A DNA stretch of 64,000 nucleotides from Panacibacter microcysteis. Lineage in GTDB: Bacteria > Bacteroidota > Bacteroidia > Chitinophagales > Chitinophagaceae. A program made the translations under genes and the position numbers. This document shows, piece after piece, positions 42,659-51,076 of this stretch (within the stretch, counting starts at the first letter, position 1; each line of letters starts with the position of its first letter). The DNA lies in the NCBI RefSeq assembly GCF_015831355.1, contig NZ_JADWYR010000001.1:930001-994000 (forward strand), written 5' to 3'. The notes beneath the pieces were generated by a model. The model searched no databases. It saw only the letters and a program-made list of their open reading frames with translations, and was not told the origin of the DNA.

Positions 42659-43238
42659 GAAACAACTTTTTATAAATGGTCTTTTGAGGTAGTTCGATCA
42701 TTTTACCGGGCTCAAGATTGCCAAGCGTTATCCCTTCAATGCTTTCTCTTATTAATCGCAATGTAGGAAAGCCAACTTTGGCAGTCATGCGTCTTACCTG
42801 CCTGTTCTTTCCTTCTGTAAGCGTGATCTTTATCCATGGTGCAGGAATTGCTTTCCTGAAACGTACCGGTGGGTTTCTTGGCGGAACATCCGGTACATGC
42901 ATCAGCAAAGATGCTTTGCATGGTTTTGTTTTATACAGCTTACCATTTACATTAATCTCCACACCTTGCTGCAGTTGTTGAATGGCCTGTGTTGTAATGG
43001 CGCCGTCTACCTGCACCAGGTAAGTGCGTTCATGCGCAAACGAAGGATCAAGCAAACGATGATTGAGTTGCACATCGTTGGTAAGTATCAGCATGCCTTC
43101 ACTGTCTTCATCTAACCTGCCAACAGGGTATACATTTTTGGGTACGTTGAAGTAATCGGCAAGTGTTTGCTTGCCCAACTGAGAAGTGAACTGCGACAGA
43201 ACGAGGTAAGGTTTGTATATGATAAAGTAACGATGCAT
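42651..43238 (-). CDS. rluE: RluE-type 23S rRNA pseudouridine synthase
   Basis: 196 residues. GRLDEDSEGML holds the catalytic Asp43, and KTKPCKASLL, then ITLTEGKNRQVRRMTAKVGFPTLRLIRESI complete the RsuA/RluE-family core; no S4 domain is present, which fits the RluE group. The longest frame adds 28 residues through a terminator-like hairpin; ATG at 43238 (MHRYFIIYKPYLVLSQFTS) is the usual family start. A hairpin with a T-run lies 14-35 bp before this ATG, so leader control is possible. It is followed, with an overlap, by a GNAT gene. Confidence 0.87.
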   Translation of the reverse strand: MHRYFIIYKPYLVLSQFTSQLGKQTLADYFNVPKNVYPVGRLDEDSEGMLILTNDVQLNHRLLDPSFAHERTYLVQVDGAITTQAIQQLQQGVEINVNGKLYKTKPCKASLLMHVPDVPPRNPPVRFRKAIPAPWIKITLTEGKNRQVRRMTAKVGFPTLRLIRESIEGITLGNLEPGKMIELPQKTIYKKLFHE

Positions 43239-43244
43239 TTCAGT

Positions 43245-43313
43245 AAAACAAAAATCCCGCCGAGGCGGGATTCTGTATATGGATGGGTTAGTAAGTAATG
43301 GGAAATCAAATTC
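43245..43313 (-). ncRNA. Candidate small RNA or attenuated leader upstream of rluE
   Basis: The predicted transcript from the promoter at 43320-43350 would contain a weak hairpin GGGAA/TTCCC, a 25-nt single-stranded part without a start codon, and a strong stem AATCCCGCC/GGCGGGATT (43253-43261 with 43264-43272) followed by TTTTTGTTTT. That is a complete terminator placed between the promoter and the rluE start, 14 bp from the ATG. Confidence 0.38.
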
Positions 43314-43319
43314 CCAACA

Positions 43320-43350
43320 CAATATTATAAATTGTTTTTTCTAACGCAAA
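43320..43350 (-). promoter_or_regulatory. Candidate promoter of the rluE leader
   Basis: On the minus strand TTTG (43347-43350), exactly 19 bp, then TAATATTG (43320-43327) matches the Bacteroidota TTTG-N19-TAnnTTTG consensus with one mismatch. The region is AT-rich, so chance is possible. Confidence 0.5.
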
Positions 43351-43744
43351 AAATTTTTCAAACAATTTTATTAACATTTTTTCTTGCAGTGTGAATTGCG
43401 AAGCGATAAAACAAAGAAAGGTTAATTGTTTGCTGCAACTATTACTGCTATGTAATGGCATGTATAAATAATGCATCTGCTGAAACACTGATGAATAAAG
43501 CGTTTCAACAGATGCTACTGATCACACACATCTTCACACGCTGCATTTTCATTTTGATTTCGTGGTTATGCACATGTTATCTCCATTTGTTGTGGTACAC
43601 AAAATTATTTCAGCATAAACGCGTTCTTACAACAACCGTTACTAACCAACACACTATAAACTGCGTTGCACAGCAACATTGTTGTACAGGTATTGCACAT
43701 TGCCTGCATGCATGATTAACACATTATGTAAAGCAAATCACTTT

Positions 43745-43752
43745 TACATTTG
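43745..43752 (+). promoter_or_regulatory. Candidate -7 element of the LpxD-like gene
   Basis: TACATTTG matches TAnnTTTG and lies 16 bp before the ATG at 43769. No -33 box is visible. Confidence 0.4.
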
Positions 43753-43768
43753 CACAAACTTTAGTGTT

Positions 43769-44713
43769 ATGAAATTTCCGGGAGCAGTTACCGTAGCATG
43801 GATAGCCGAACTGATACATGCTGAAACAATTGGAGATACATCATTACCTGTTTATGGCATCAACGAAATACATAAAGTAGAAGCAGGTGATCTTTGCTTT
43901 GTCGATCACCCCAAGTATTATGACAAATGCCTGAGCAGTGCTGCAACACATATCATCATCAACACAAAAGAAGTAAACGTACCACACGGCAAAACATTGC
44001 TGGTGGTTGCAGAACCTTTTGAAGCATACTTAACGATCGTTAATCATTTCAGGCCATTCACACCTGCCACAAAGCCTGTGAGCGATACTGCAGTAACAGG
44101 AACCAATACCGTTATTATGCCCAATGTATTTATCGGGAAAGATGTGAAGATTGGTAATAACTGTATTATTCATCCCAACGTATCAATCATGGACTATACA
44201 GAGATTGGTAATAATGTAGTGATACAGGCAGGAACTGTTATAGGCAGTGACGCTTTTTATTACAACACCAAAAAGAACAGGGATGTATGGTACAGGCGCA
44301 TGCAAAGCTGTGGCAACGTTATAATAGAAGACGATGTGGAGATAGGCGCCGGCTGCACAATAGACCGTGGTGTAACTGCATCTACACGTATTGGTGCAGG
44401 CACCAAAATAGATAACATGGTGCATATAGGCCACGACACCAGTATTGGCAGGAACTGTTTGTTTGCTGCGCAGGTGGGCATAGCAGGCGCATGTGTAATA
44501 GAAGACGGTGTTACGCTCTGGGGCCAGGTTGGTGTAAGCAAAACATTAACCATTGGTGCCAATGCTACCGTGCTTGCACAAAGTGGTATACCATCTACTG
44601 TGGCCGGCAATAAAATTTATTTTGGTACACCCGCCGAAGATGCAATGCTAAAGAAGAAAGAAATTGTATGGATCAAACGCATACCCGAATTATGGAAGAA
44701 AATAATGGAGTAG
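43769..44713 (+). CDS. lpxD: LpxD-like UDP-3-O-acyl-glucosamine N-acyltransferase
   Basis: 314 residues. An amino-terminal uridine-binding-like domain (about 1-95) is followed by left-handed beta-helix hexapeptide repeats (IGKDVKIGNNCIIHPNVSIMDYTEIGNNVVIQAGTVIGSDAF, then EIGAGCTIDRGVTASTRIGAGTKIDNMVHIGHDTSIG) and a C-terminal helix. These are LpxD hallmarks, the third step of lipid A synthesis. The longest frame adds 30 residues; I chose the ATG at 43769. No other lpx gene is beside it, and it lacks the usual length (about 340) at the N-terminus, so a second, paralogous acyltransferase for another sugar is possible. Confidence 0.78.
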   Translation: MKFPGAVTVAWIAELIHAETIGDTSLPVYGINEIHKVEAGDLCFVDHPKYYDKCLSSAATHIIINTKEVNVPHGKTLLVVAEPFEAYLTIVNHFRPFTPATKPVSDTAVTGTNTVIMPNVFIGKDVKIGNNCIIHPNVSIMDYTEIGNNVVIQAGTVIGSDAFYYNTKKNRDVWYRRMQSCGNVIIEDDVEIGAGCTIDRGVTASTRIGAGTKIDNMVHIGHDTSIGRNCLFAAQVGIAGACVIEDGVTLWGQVGVSKTLTIGANATVLAQSGIPSTVAGNKIYFGTPAEDAMLKKKEIVWIKRIPELWKKIME

Positions 44714-44783
44714 CATAATCAGCCTTTGTAAAACATTCCTGCGTACTTACACCCGCAGCCTGCAGTTGCATAGAAAACTAACA

Positions 44784-44838
44784 GTACAAGAGTGCGACGC
44801 AACGATGTTGAACAGCGCTATAATGCCGGGTTCATAAA
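44784..44838 (+). repeat. Family-1 intergenic repeat, copy 14 (forward)
   Basis: A perfect GTACAAGAGTGCGACGCAAC core (44784-44803) is followed by GATGTTGAACAGCGCTATAA and TGCCGGGTTCATAAA. Confidence 0.8.
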
Positions 44839-44888
44839 ATGTATTGTGGCTGTTTGGTGTTGCTATAAAGATATGATACTGCCGTGCA

Positions 44889-45884
44889 CTAAGGAAGGTT
44901 ATACATTTTCCTGAATCCTTTACAAATAGCTGTTACTGTGTCCGGCAGGCCGGTGTATTGAAAGGCAGGGAGAAACCTGAGCAGTTTGCTGTTATCGAAA
45001 TACACTTTGGCCTGTGCAGTTACGGCGGTTTCTTTTGTTACAAGTGGTTTACTGCCGGTAAAGAACGATTTGAATTTTTCGAGCCGCCATACCACCGCTG
45101 CAATAAATGGGGTAACTTTTTTATGCGGTTGCTTTTTACCAAATGCATTTGCTATCAGGTTAAAGAGGTGTTGATAGGTTGTATTCTCACCACTTACAAT
45201 AAAACGTTCGCCACTTATATCGCTCTCCATGAGCATGATCATTGCTTTCGCAACATCTGCGGCATCTACAAACCCTGTAACACCATCTGTGTACCAAGGA
45301 AACTCGTTGTATACACTTTTAAAAATAGCCGATGAACTGTTGTTCCAATCTGCCACACCCAGGATAATGGTAGGGTTCACCACCACAGCGCGCAGGCCTT
45401 CACCCACACCGCGCCACACTTCCATCTCGGCCAGGTATTTGGATTTGCCATACTCACTGTTGCTGGTTTCGGGTGTCCATTTCATTTTCTCGGTAACAGG
45501 CTCATTTACTCTTATACGGCCAAGCGCAGCCACAGAACTTACATGCAGTAATTTTTGAACACCCGTGTTTAGGCAGGCATTTACCACGTTGGCAGTGCCT
45601 TCTACATTGGTAATATGCAGTTGTTGTTTTTCTTTGGGGTCGAATGATACAATAGCAGCGCAGTGGTAAACTTCCTGTACACCGGTCATGGCTTCTTCAA
45701 GAGCAACAATATCCAGTATATCTCCTTTCACCCACTGCACTTTATCTGCACCGTCGAATGCCGGTATATGGCTCCTGTATAAAGCTTTTACTGTTTTGTT
45801 TTGCGCTACCAGTTGCTTTACCACATACGAACCAAGCAGCCCGCTTGCACCGGTAACCAGAATATGTTGCAGGGAATTATTCAT
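44889..45884 (-). CDS. NAD-dependent epimerase/dehydratase (extended SDR)
   Basis: 331 residues. VTGASGLLGSYVVKQL at the start is the Rossmann TGxxGxxG motif, and the catalytic Ser and Tyr-x3-Lys are seen in HVSSVAALG and NSEYGKSKYLAE. The layout fits the extended short-chain dehydrogenase group near dihydroflavonol 4-reductase-like or 3-beta-hydroxysteroid dehydrogenase-like enzymes. It follows the 3-hydroxyacyl-CoA dehydrogenase gene by 12 bp, so a shared pathway is likely, but the substrate cannot be told. Confidence 0.83.
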   Translation of the reverse strand: MNNSLQHILVTGASGLLGSYVVKQLVAQNKTVKALYRSHIPAFDGADKVQWVKGDILDIVALEEAMTGVQEVYHCAAIVSFDPKEKQQLHITNVEGTANVVNACLNTGVQKLLHVSSVAALGRIRVNEPVTEKMKWTPETSNSEYGKSKYLAEMEVWRGVGEGLRAVVVNPTIILGVADWNNSSSAIFKSVYNEFPWYTDGVTGFVDAADVAKAMIMLMESDISGERFIVSGENTTYQHLFNLIANAFGKKQPHKKVTPFIAAVVWRLEKFKSFFTGSKPLVTKETAVTAQAKVYFDNSKLLRFLPAFQYTGLPDTVTAICKGFRKMYNLP

Positions 45885-45896
45885 GCAGCTTTTAAA

Positions 45897-46754
45897 TCAA
45901 TAATGATAAAATCCTTTGCCGGATTTTTTACCGAGTTCTCCTTTCTCTACCTTTTCTTTTTGCAATGCAGACGGTTGCAGTCTTTCCGGCTTGTCCAGTG
46001 CATTCCATACAATATTGCTTACAGCATAATTTACATCCATTCCAATAAGATCCATCAGTTTAAAGGGGCCCATCTTAAAGCCCGTTGCCTCCATAATGGT
46101 ATCTATGGTTTCAATATCTGCAAGCCCTTTTTCCACCAGCAACATCGCTTCCAGGTAGTAATGTCTTGCCACCCGGTTTACAATAAAGCCGGGCGCATCT
46201 TTACATACTACCGGTACTTTCCCCATTTGTTTTGCCAGCGCAACAAGTGTGTCAGTAACTGCTGGTGCGGTACTGGATGTATACACCACTTCCACCAGCT
46301 TCATCAGTTGCGCAGGATTAAAAAAATGCATACCGGCAAATTGCGCATCAATAGCCGTGGCAGTGGCGAGCGTTGAAACAGAAATAGAAGATGTATTGGT
46401 AGCAAAAATTGTTGCAGGGCTGTTTATGGCAGCAAGTTTTTTAAACAGCGTTGTTTTGGCAGCTTCATCTTCAACAATGGCTTCAATTATCACATCTGCA
46501 ATACACGCCTCAACAGATGCTGTAAAATGTATGTTTGCCAGTGCAGCCGTTTTTGCAGCTTCAGTTAATTTGCCTTTTTCTGCAAGCTTATTAAGCGATG
46601 CGAGGATCTGCTGCCTGCTTTTTTCCAGCATGGCTGTATTCAGGTCGAACTGAATGGTGTTGAAGCCCGCCTGTGCCGCCACCTGGGCAATGCCGCTGCC
46701 CATGGTACCTGCACCACATACACAAATGGTTTTGATGTTTATTGTTTCCGGCAT
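45897..46754 (-). CDS. 3-hydroxyacyl-CoA (3-hydroxybutyryl-CoA) dehydrogenase
   Basis: 285 residues, the size of 3-hydroxybutyryl-CoA dehydrogenase. The NAD-binding start is ICVCGAGTMGSGIAQVAAQAGF, the catalytic segment is FAGMHFFNPAQLMKLVEVV (His followed by FNP), and PGFIVNRVARHYYLEA opens the C-terminal helical domain. It oxidises 3-hydroxyacyl-CoA to 3-ketoacyl-CoA in fatty acid or butanoate metabolism. It is the first gene of a two-gene unit with the epimerase. Confidence 0.92.
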   Translation of the reverse strand: MPETINIKTICVCGAGTMGSGIAQVAAQAGFNTIQFDLNTAMLEKSRQQILASLNKLAEKGKLTEAAKTAALANIHFTASVEACIADVIIEAIVEDEAAKTTLFKKLAAINSPATIFATNTSSISVSTLATATAIDAQFAGMHFFNPAQLMKLVEVVYTSSTAPAVTDTLVALAKQMGKVPVVCKDAPGFIVNRVARHYYLEAMLLVEKGLADIETIDTIMEATGFKMGPFKLMDLIGMDVNYAVSNIVWNALDKPERLQPSALQKEKVEKGELGKKSGKGFYHY

Positions 46755-46814
46755 TTTGCAAACATAAACAATGTATGGCTGACTATTGCGCCGTTACCGG
46801 TTGAAGCGGCATTT

Positions 46815-46869
46815 TTATGAGCCCTGCAGTTGTACAGTTAGCAGCTGTTGTTGCGTCGCACTCTTGTGC
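46815..46869 (-). repeat. Family-1 intergenic repeat, copy 15 (reverse)
   Basis: TTATGAGCCCTGCAGTTGTA and a spacer lead to the core GTTGCGTCGCACTCTTGTGC at 46850-46869. Confidence 0.78.
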
Positions 46870-46910
46870 AGCATAACAGTATGCAGCTGCAGCGATCAGT
46901 GAACGGGGGT

Positions 46911-47017
46911 CGTGAATGTGAATGGCGAATGGTGAGATGTGAAACGTAAATGGCAAACGTAAGATGATTTTTGTTTAATCAATTTGATTGCTATTCCGCA
47001 TGGTACTGATGCAACTA
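46911..47017 (+). repeat. Heptamer composite module, copy D
   Basis: About eight 7-bp units (CGTGAAT, GTGAATG, GCGAATG, GTGAGAT, GTGAAAC, GTAAATG, GCAAACG, TAAGATG; 46911-46966), then ATTTTTGTTT and the core CCGCATGGTACTGATGCAAC (46996-47015). The hairpin seen in copies A and B is missing. Confidence 0.68.
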
Positions 47018-47328
47018 CTATTGCTGAAGCCAATGTAGCACAAAGCCTAATCAGGGCGAAAGCAAGAAAAGGGCTGCAATCGACAAAGGAGATTAGCGAA
47101 GACCTCAACTGCTAAAATGCACTGAGCAATTTTTTCGGGCCCTACTTTTTGTTTTCTTTTGTTCAAGAGAAATATAAGAAGCAAACATCGTGGAAACAAA
47201 GCGGTTTTTTGCCCCGGTGCAAAATATGTTCATTACAACACGCAGCTCCCCGGATCATAATTGCTGACCCCTAATAAAAACTTCACTGTCTTTTCTTTCC
47301 TTTTTATCTTTAAACCCAAACTCCTTGC

Positions 47329-48285
47329 ATGAGAAAGCTCATTAAAAAACTACTTTATTTTATACTATGCCTCTTCTTGTTCTTCAACGTCATTTGCGCC
47401 GTACAGGCCTATCATTTTACAAGATTTGTTGATCAGGCAACGCGGCCCAACTACCAGCAAATGGGTTTTATAGAAAAAGCCAATGCAACGTTGTTTGGGC
47501 TACCTGTACCAAAAAGCACAGTCGTCGATTCTTTGAACATTCCACACCAGGCTACAAAAATAAAAACATCAGACGGGCTGCTGCTTGCAGCATGGACCAC
47601 GCTGGACAACAAAGATGCACTTACCAAAAAAGGTACGGTCATTTTATTCCATGGCCATGGCAGTTGCCGCAGTGGTTTAATACGGGAAGCCACTGCCTTT
47701 TATAACCTCGGCTGGAACATTATTGCTGTTGATTTCAGGAACCACGGGCAAAGTGAAGGAACAACCTGCAGCGTGGGTATCAACGAAGCCCAAGATGTAA
47801 AGGCTGCATATGATTATGCCATCAAAAAAGGCGTTCGAAATATTGTGCTGTTTGGGGCTTCTATGGGCGCTGCCACCATTACCAAAGCCATTTACGATTA
47901 CCCGGATATGCATGCGTCAAAACTAATTCTCGAGATGCCTTTTGCATCTATGCGCGAAGCATCAGAAGGTTTTGTACGGGTAATGAATTTGCCGGGCGAA
48001 CCGCTGGGCGTTTTTCTTACATTATGGGGCGGCATCAACCTGGGCGGTATATGGGCATTTTCAAACAAACCTGCTGAATATGCCAGGGATATTACCTGCC
48101 CAACACTATTGCAGTGGGGCGCGAAAGACTTTCGCGTAAAAAGAAGCGAGACAGAAACTATTTACAACCACATTTCGGCAACACACAAGAAAATGGTTGT
48201 TTATGAACAATCAGGCCATGAGAGCCTTTGTAAGAAAGAAACAGCGAAATGGATGGAAAATGTAACTGCTTTTCTGAATAACTGA
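47329..48285 (+). CDS. Membrane-anchored alpha/beta hydrolase
   Basis: 318 residues. One amino-terminal membrane helix (about 7-27) anchors an alpha/beta-hydrolase domain. LFHGHGSCRSG forms the oxyanion loop, FGASMGAA holds nucleophile Ser178, and SGHESLC near the end holds the catalytic His. It resembles BEM46/YfhR-type serine hydrolases; substrate unknown. Its TGA stop is immediately followed by the stop of the convergent L,D-transpeptidase gene, leaving no gap. Confidence 0.85.
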   Translation: MRKLIKKLLYFILCLFLFFNVICAVQAYHFTRFVDQATRPNYQQMGFIEKANATLFGLPVPKSTVVDSLNIPHQATKIKTSDGLLLAAWTTLDNKDALTKKGTVILFHGHGSCRSGLIREATAFYNLGWNIIAVDFRNHGQSEGTTCSVGINEAQDVKAAYDYAIKKGVRNIVLFGASMGAATITKAIYDYPDMHASKLILEMPFASMREASEGFVRVMNLPGEPLGVFLTLWGGINLGGIWAFSNKPAEYARDITCPTLLQWGAKDFRVKRSETETIYNHISATHKKMVVYEQSGHESLCKKETAKWMENVTAFLNN

Positions 48286-48810
48286 TCAACGTTTTATGAC
48301 CACTTTGGTACCAACCGGTATCAGGCTATACAGTTCTTCTACGTCGGGGTTTTTCATGCTTATACAGCCTTGCGTCCAGTTATCGTAGCGGTCAATGGCA
48401 TAATCTTCTCTCGGCCATGTGCCGTGTATTCCTATACCGCCGCCAATAGATGCATTTTTAGGAATAACGCCTCTTTGTTTGCGGGCATTGAATTTTTCAA
48501 CACTTTCTTTTGTCGGGTAATCAAGCATCAGGAAACGATCCCACTTTTCATGTACACGTTTGCTGATGATGGTAAAATTTCCTTCCGGTGTTTTACGGTC
48601 GCCCTCTTTCATTTTATCTCCCAGGTCTTTACTGCCAAACACTACGGGGTATGTCGCGTACCAGCCTTCATCATCGTACAGGCTAAGTTCATATTTACTT
48701 TTTTCTACCACGATCAGGTATGTTCCTTTCGCAAGAATGTGCGTGTCGTGAAAAGAAGTACAAAGCAGTATTGCAGAAAGCGTAGTTAAGATCAGCGCAA
48801 AACGTTTCAT
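48286..48810 (-). CDS. L,D-transpeptidase (YkuD-type)
   Basis: 174 residues with an amino-terminal signal (about 1-20). The YkuD catalytic block is seen in IGIHGTW (His129) and WTQGCISM (catalytic Cys149), with Asn144-Trp145 just before it. It would form 3-3 peptidoglycan cross-links or attach proteins to the wall in the periplasm. The longest frame adds 12 residues; I chose the ATG at 48810, where the signal begins. It is convergent with the hydrolase gene with zero spacing. Confidence 0.85.
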   Translation of the reverse strand: MKRFALILTTLSAILLCTSFHDTHILAKGTYLIVVEKSKYELSLYDDEGWYATYPVVFGSKDLGDKMKEGDRKTPEGNFTIISKRVHEKWDRFLMLDYPTKESVEKFNARKQRGVIPKNASIGGGIGIHGTWPREDYAIDRYDNWTQGCISMKNPDVEELYSLIPVGTKVVIKR

Positions 48811-48958
48811 TGCATTAGTAAATTCTGGTAATAGTAATGTGAGCATGTAAAGTTTAATGCAACAGGATGTTTTCGTTATAACGCAAAATCTGTTCCCTCA
48901 TTTCGAAGGGTTAATAAAAATTTAGTTAAGAGATTTTTATACACAAACAACAATGGTG

Positions 48959-49008
48959 GGCCCGGCACCTGTACAGGTGGCATCGCCTGTTGCGTCGCAC
49001 TCTTGTAC
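48959..49008 (-). repeat. Family-1 intergenic repeat, copy 16 (reverse)
   Basis: GGCCCGGCACCTGTACAGGT and GGCATCGCCT precede the perfect core GTTGCGTCGCACTCTTGTAC at 48989-49008. Confidence 0.8.
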
Positions 49009-49094
49009 ATACTGTACTTTGCCGGGCAAACGCGAAGATTGCAAAGCAGTTTTATACACAAATTGCCAGAATACTGCGCGTAAAAAGTAAAAGT

Positions 49095-50075
49095 TTACTG
49101 GGCAAGTATTTGCTTTAGTGCATCACCGGTAACGGTAAGCAGTTTTACAGCCGGCAATCTTTTGGTAAGTTCTTTCCAGTTTTTATCTGCAGCAAATATT
49201 TTCTTTAGCATTGGTAATGCTTCTTCCAGCCGTTTATTATTGGCCAGTGTAATTGCCGTCCAATATTGCATTTCCAGGTTTTCGGGAAACATTTTCATGG
49301 CGGCATTGTATTCGTTCATTGCCTTTTCCATGTCGTTTTTCTCCGTTGCAAGATCGCCGTTATTCATGTGCTGGTAAGCCACGTATAAATTATACAACCT
49401 TCTCAGTTCTTTCAGCGGTTGTGGATTGTCATCTACCCTTACATCAATGAGCTTATCGTTCCATGCATCTGCAGCGGTACCATTCACAACAATCAATGCT
49501 GCTGATTGCATACCGCGGATGTCGCCACCTGCAGTTTGCGCAGCATCAAGCGCAGCCAGCACTCGTTCTGCAAGTGGTTTTGTGTGAGATGCCTTAAAAG
49601 CGGCGGCCATACTTTCACAAACCGTTTTACCCAGCATCATATTGCTTTGTACGCTAAAGTTGGCGCCTTTGATGTCTGAAGCATACTGAATACAGTTTTT
49701 ACCGGTATGTGCGGCCACATTGCCTTTGTTGTCAATAAAAGCAACCTGTCTCACTTCTCTTGCTTCGTCAGCTTTCAGCAGGCTATCAAGCGCCTGTTGG
49801 GCAGTAAGACCGCTTTTCATTAATGCCAGTCCTTTGGGCCCATAAGATTTATCGATAAAAGATTGCGTGGCCACTACCCCGGTGCCTGATTCGCCCCACG
49901 CTACAGAAGTACCTACACTAAACCAGTGGCTTTGTACACCCACAGCCATTTCGCCGGTTGCACTGTCTCTTGCCACAATAGAAAAAGTATGAACAAGCGG
50001 CCCCGATGATTTGTAAACCTGCGCCTGTAAAGCAGTAATGCCTGAACAGGCAGTTAATAACAGCAACACTCTCAT
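49095..50075 (-). CDS. DUF1028 protein with C-terminal TPR-like region
   Basis: 326 residues. A signal peptide (MRVLLLLTACSGITALQAQ) is followed by a DUF1028 domain (about 25-215): HTFSIVARDSATGEMAVGVQSHWFSVGTSVAWGESGTGVVATQS is the family hallmark and looks like an Ntn-hydrolase fold, although activity is not established. The last 90 residues are helical with TPR-like pairs (NNGDLATEKNDMEKAMNEYNAAMKMFPENLEMQYW). I chose ATG at 50075 because the longest frame adds nine residues before the signal. It is divergent from the Ku gene. Confidence 0.8.
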   Translation of the reverse strand: MRVLLLLTACSGITALQAQVYKSSGPLVHTFSIVARDSATGEMAVGVQSHWFSVGTSVAWGESGTGVVATQSFIDKSYGPKGLALMKSGLTAQQALDSLLKADEAREVRQVAFIDNKGNVAAHTGKNCIQYASDIKGANFSVQSNMMLGKTVCESMAAAFKASHTKPLAERVLAALDAAQTAGGDIRGMQSAALIVVNGTAADAWNDKLIDVRVDDNPQPLKELRRLYNLYVAYQHMNNGDLATEKNDMEKAMNEYNAAMKMFPENLEMQYWTAITLANNKRLEEALPMLKKIFAADKNWKELTKRLPAVKLLTVTGDALKQILAQ

Positions 50076-50195
50076 GCAAATTAGTTTTAGGTGAATATAC
50101 ATGAAAGCTAAAAGCAGTAAAAACTACGGCTGCATACAGCATGAAATATTTTTTATGGCAGCCAGACTGTAACCGTGCTGCACAAAGAACAAGGC

Positions 50196-50251
50196 TCACA
50201 AGAGTGCGACGCAACAAAAGCCTCATACCTGTTTTACAGCCGGGTACATAA
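50196..50251 (+). repeat. Family-1 intergenic repeat, copy 17 (forward)
   Basis: TCACAAGAGTGCGACGCAAC (50196-50215) has a changed first base pair. The right end is TACAGCCGGGTACATAAAAA. It lies in the divergent DUF1028/Ku gap, close to the Ku promoter. Confidence 0.78.
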
Positions 50252-50260
50252 AAAATTTCA

Positions 50261-50291
50261 TTTGGCATGTTTTTATTACCTTTTATAGAAA
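50261..50291 (+). promoter_or_regulatory. Possible promoter of the Ku-LigD operon
   Basis: TTTG (50261-50264), 19 bp, then TATAGAAA (50284-50291). The second box keeps only TA of the consensus. It ends 8 bp before the chosen ATG, so any leader would be very short. Confidence 0.22.
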
Positions 50292-50299
50292 CGAATTAC

Positions 50300-51076
50300 A
50301 TGAAAGCTATCTGGACAGGCTCAATTGGTTTTGGGCTGGTAAATATTCCTGTAAAAATGTACAGCGCTGTGGAAGAAAGTACACTTGATCTTGATATGCT
50401 TGATAAAAACGGGCATGCAAACATCAAATTCAAACGTGTAAATGAAAACACAGGAAAGGAAGTGGCATGGGAAAATATTGTGAAAGGATATATGCTGAAT
50501 GACAAATATGTAATTCTTGATGATAAAGATTTTGAAAAGGCTGCGCCGGAAAAGAGTGATCACATTGAGATCATACAATTTGTAGATGAAAAGGAAATTG
50601 ACAGCACTTATTTTGAAGCGCCATATTACCTGGAACCGCAAAAAACGGGCACGAGGGCATATGCATTGCTGCGCGACGCGCTAAAGAAGACAACAAAAGC
50701 AGGTGTAGGCAGTTTTGTAATGCGCAACCGCGAGCATGTTTGTATCATTAAAACAATTGGCGATGTTATGGTGCTCAACCGCATCAGGTTTCCGCAGGAA
50801 ATACGTAAAACAGATGATCTTAAAATACCAGCTACGAAAAGTAAACCTGCAGAAATAAAAATGGCAGTTTCGCTGATAGACCAGCTTACGCAAACTTTTG
50901 ATCCGTCTCAGTTTAAAGATGAATACACAGACAAACTGCTGAAAGTAATTCGTGCCAAAGCAAAGGGCAAAGCAGTGGCTTACAAACCAATGAAAGTGGT
51001 ACACAGCAATACCAAAGACCTGATGGAACAACTAAAAGCCAGCCTGTCGGGCTCTTCTAAAAAGAAAGCATCATGA
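50300..51076 (+). CDS. ku: Ku, non-homologous end-joining DNA-binding protein
   Basis: 258 residues. [22 protein letters not shown] is the bacterial Ku start, and the middle has [21 protein letters not shown] and [27 protein letters not shown], the core ring-forming fold. A short Lys-rich tail ends it. Ku dimers encircle broken DNA ends and recruit LigD. ATG at 50300 is the family start; the longest frame adds 11 residues. Its stop overlaps the ligD start (ATGA), so translation is coupled. Confidence 0.95.
   Translation: MKAIWTGSIGFGLVNIPVKMYSAVEESTLDLDMLDKNGHANIKFKRVNENTGKEVAWENIVKGYMLNDKYVILDDKDFEKAAPEKSDHIEIIQFVDEKEIDSTYFEAPYYLEPQKTGTRAYALLRDALKKTTKAGVGSFVMRNREHVCIIKTIGDVMVLNRIRFPQEIRKTDDLKIPATKSKPAEIKMAVSLIDQLTQTFDPSQFKDEYTDKLLKVIRAKAKGKAVAYKPMKVVHSNTKDLMEQLKASLSGSSKKKAS

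Larger units (their letters stand above)
43239..43768. other. 530-bp divergent region between rluE and the LpxD-like gene
   Basis: The left part holds the rluE leader, its hairpins and promoter. The middle is AT-rich with no clear feature. GTTGCACAGCAACATTGTTG near 43662 may be a worn repeat. The right end has a TACATTTG box (43745-43752). Confidence 0.5.
46755..47328. other. 574-bp gap with family-1 and heptamer repeats
   Basis: It has family-1 copy 15 (46815-46869), heptamer module copy D (46911-47017), then about 300 bp without a recognisable feature except a TATCTTTA box about 20 bp before the alpha/beta hydrolase start. Confidence 0.6.

Noticed and set aside
43455-43715. An 86-codon plus-strand open frame in the rluE/LpxD gap
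   Set aside because: It has no family signature, is Cys- and His-rich as in non-coding frames, and has no promoter or ribosome site of its own.
46896-47108. A 70-codon minus-strand frame
   Set aside because: It is made of the heptamer repeats and module core, so its protein is a by-product.
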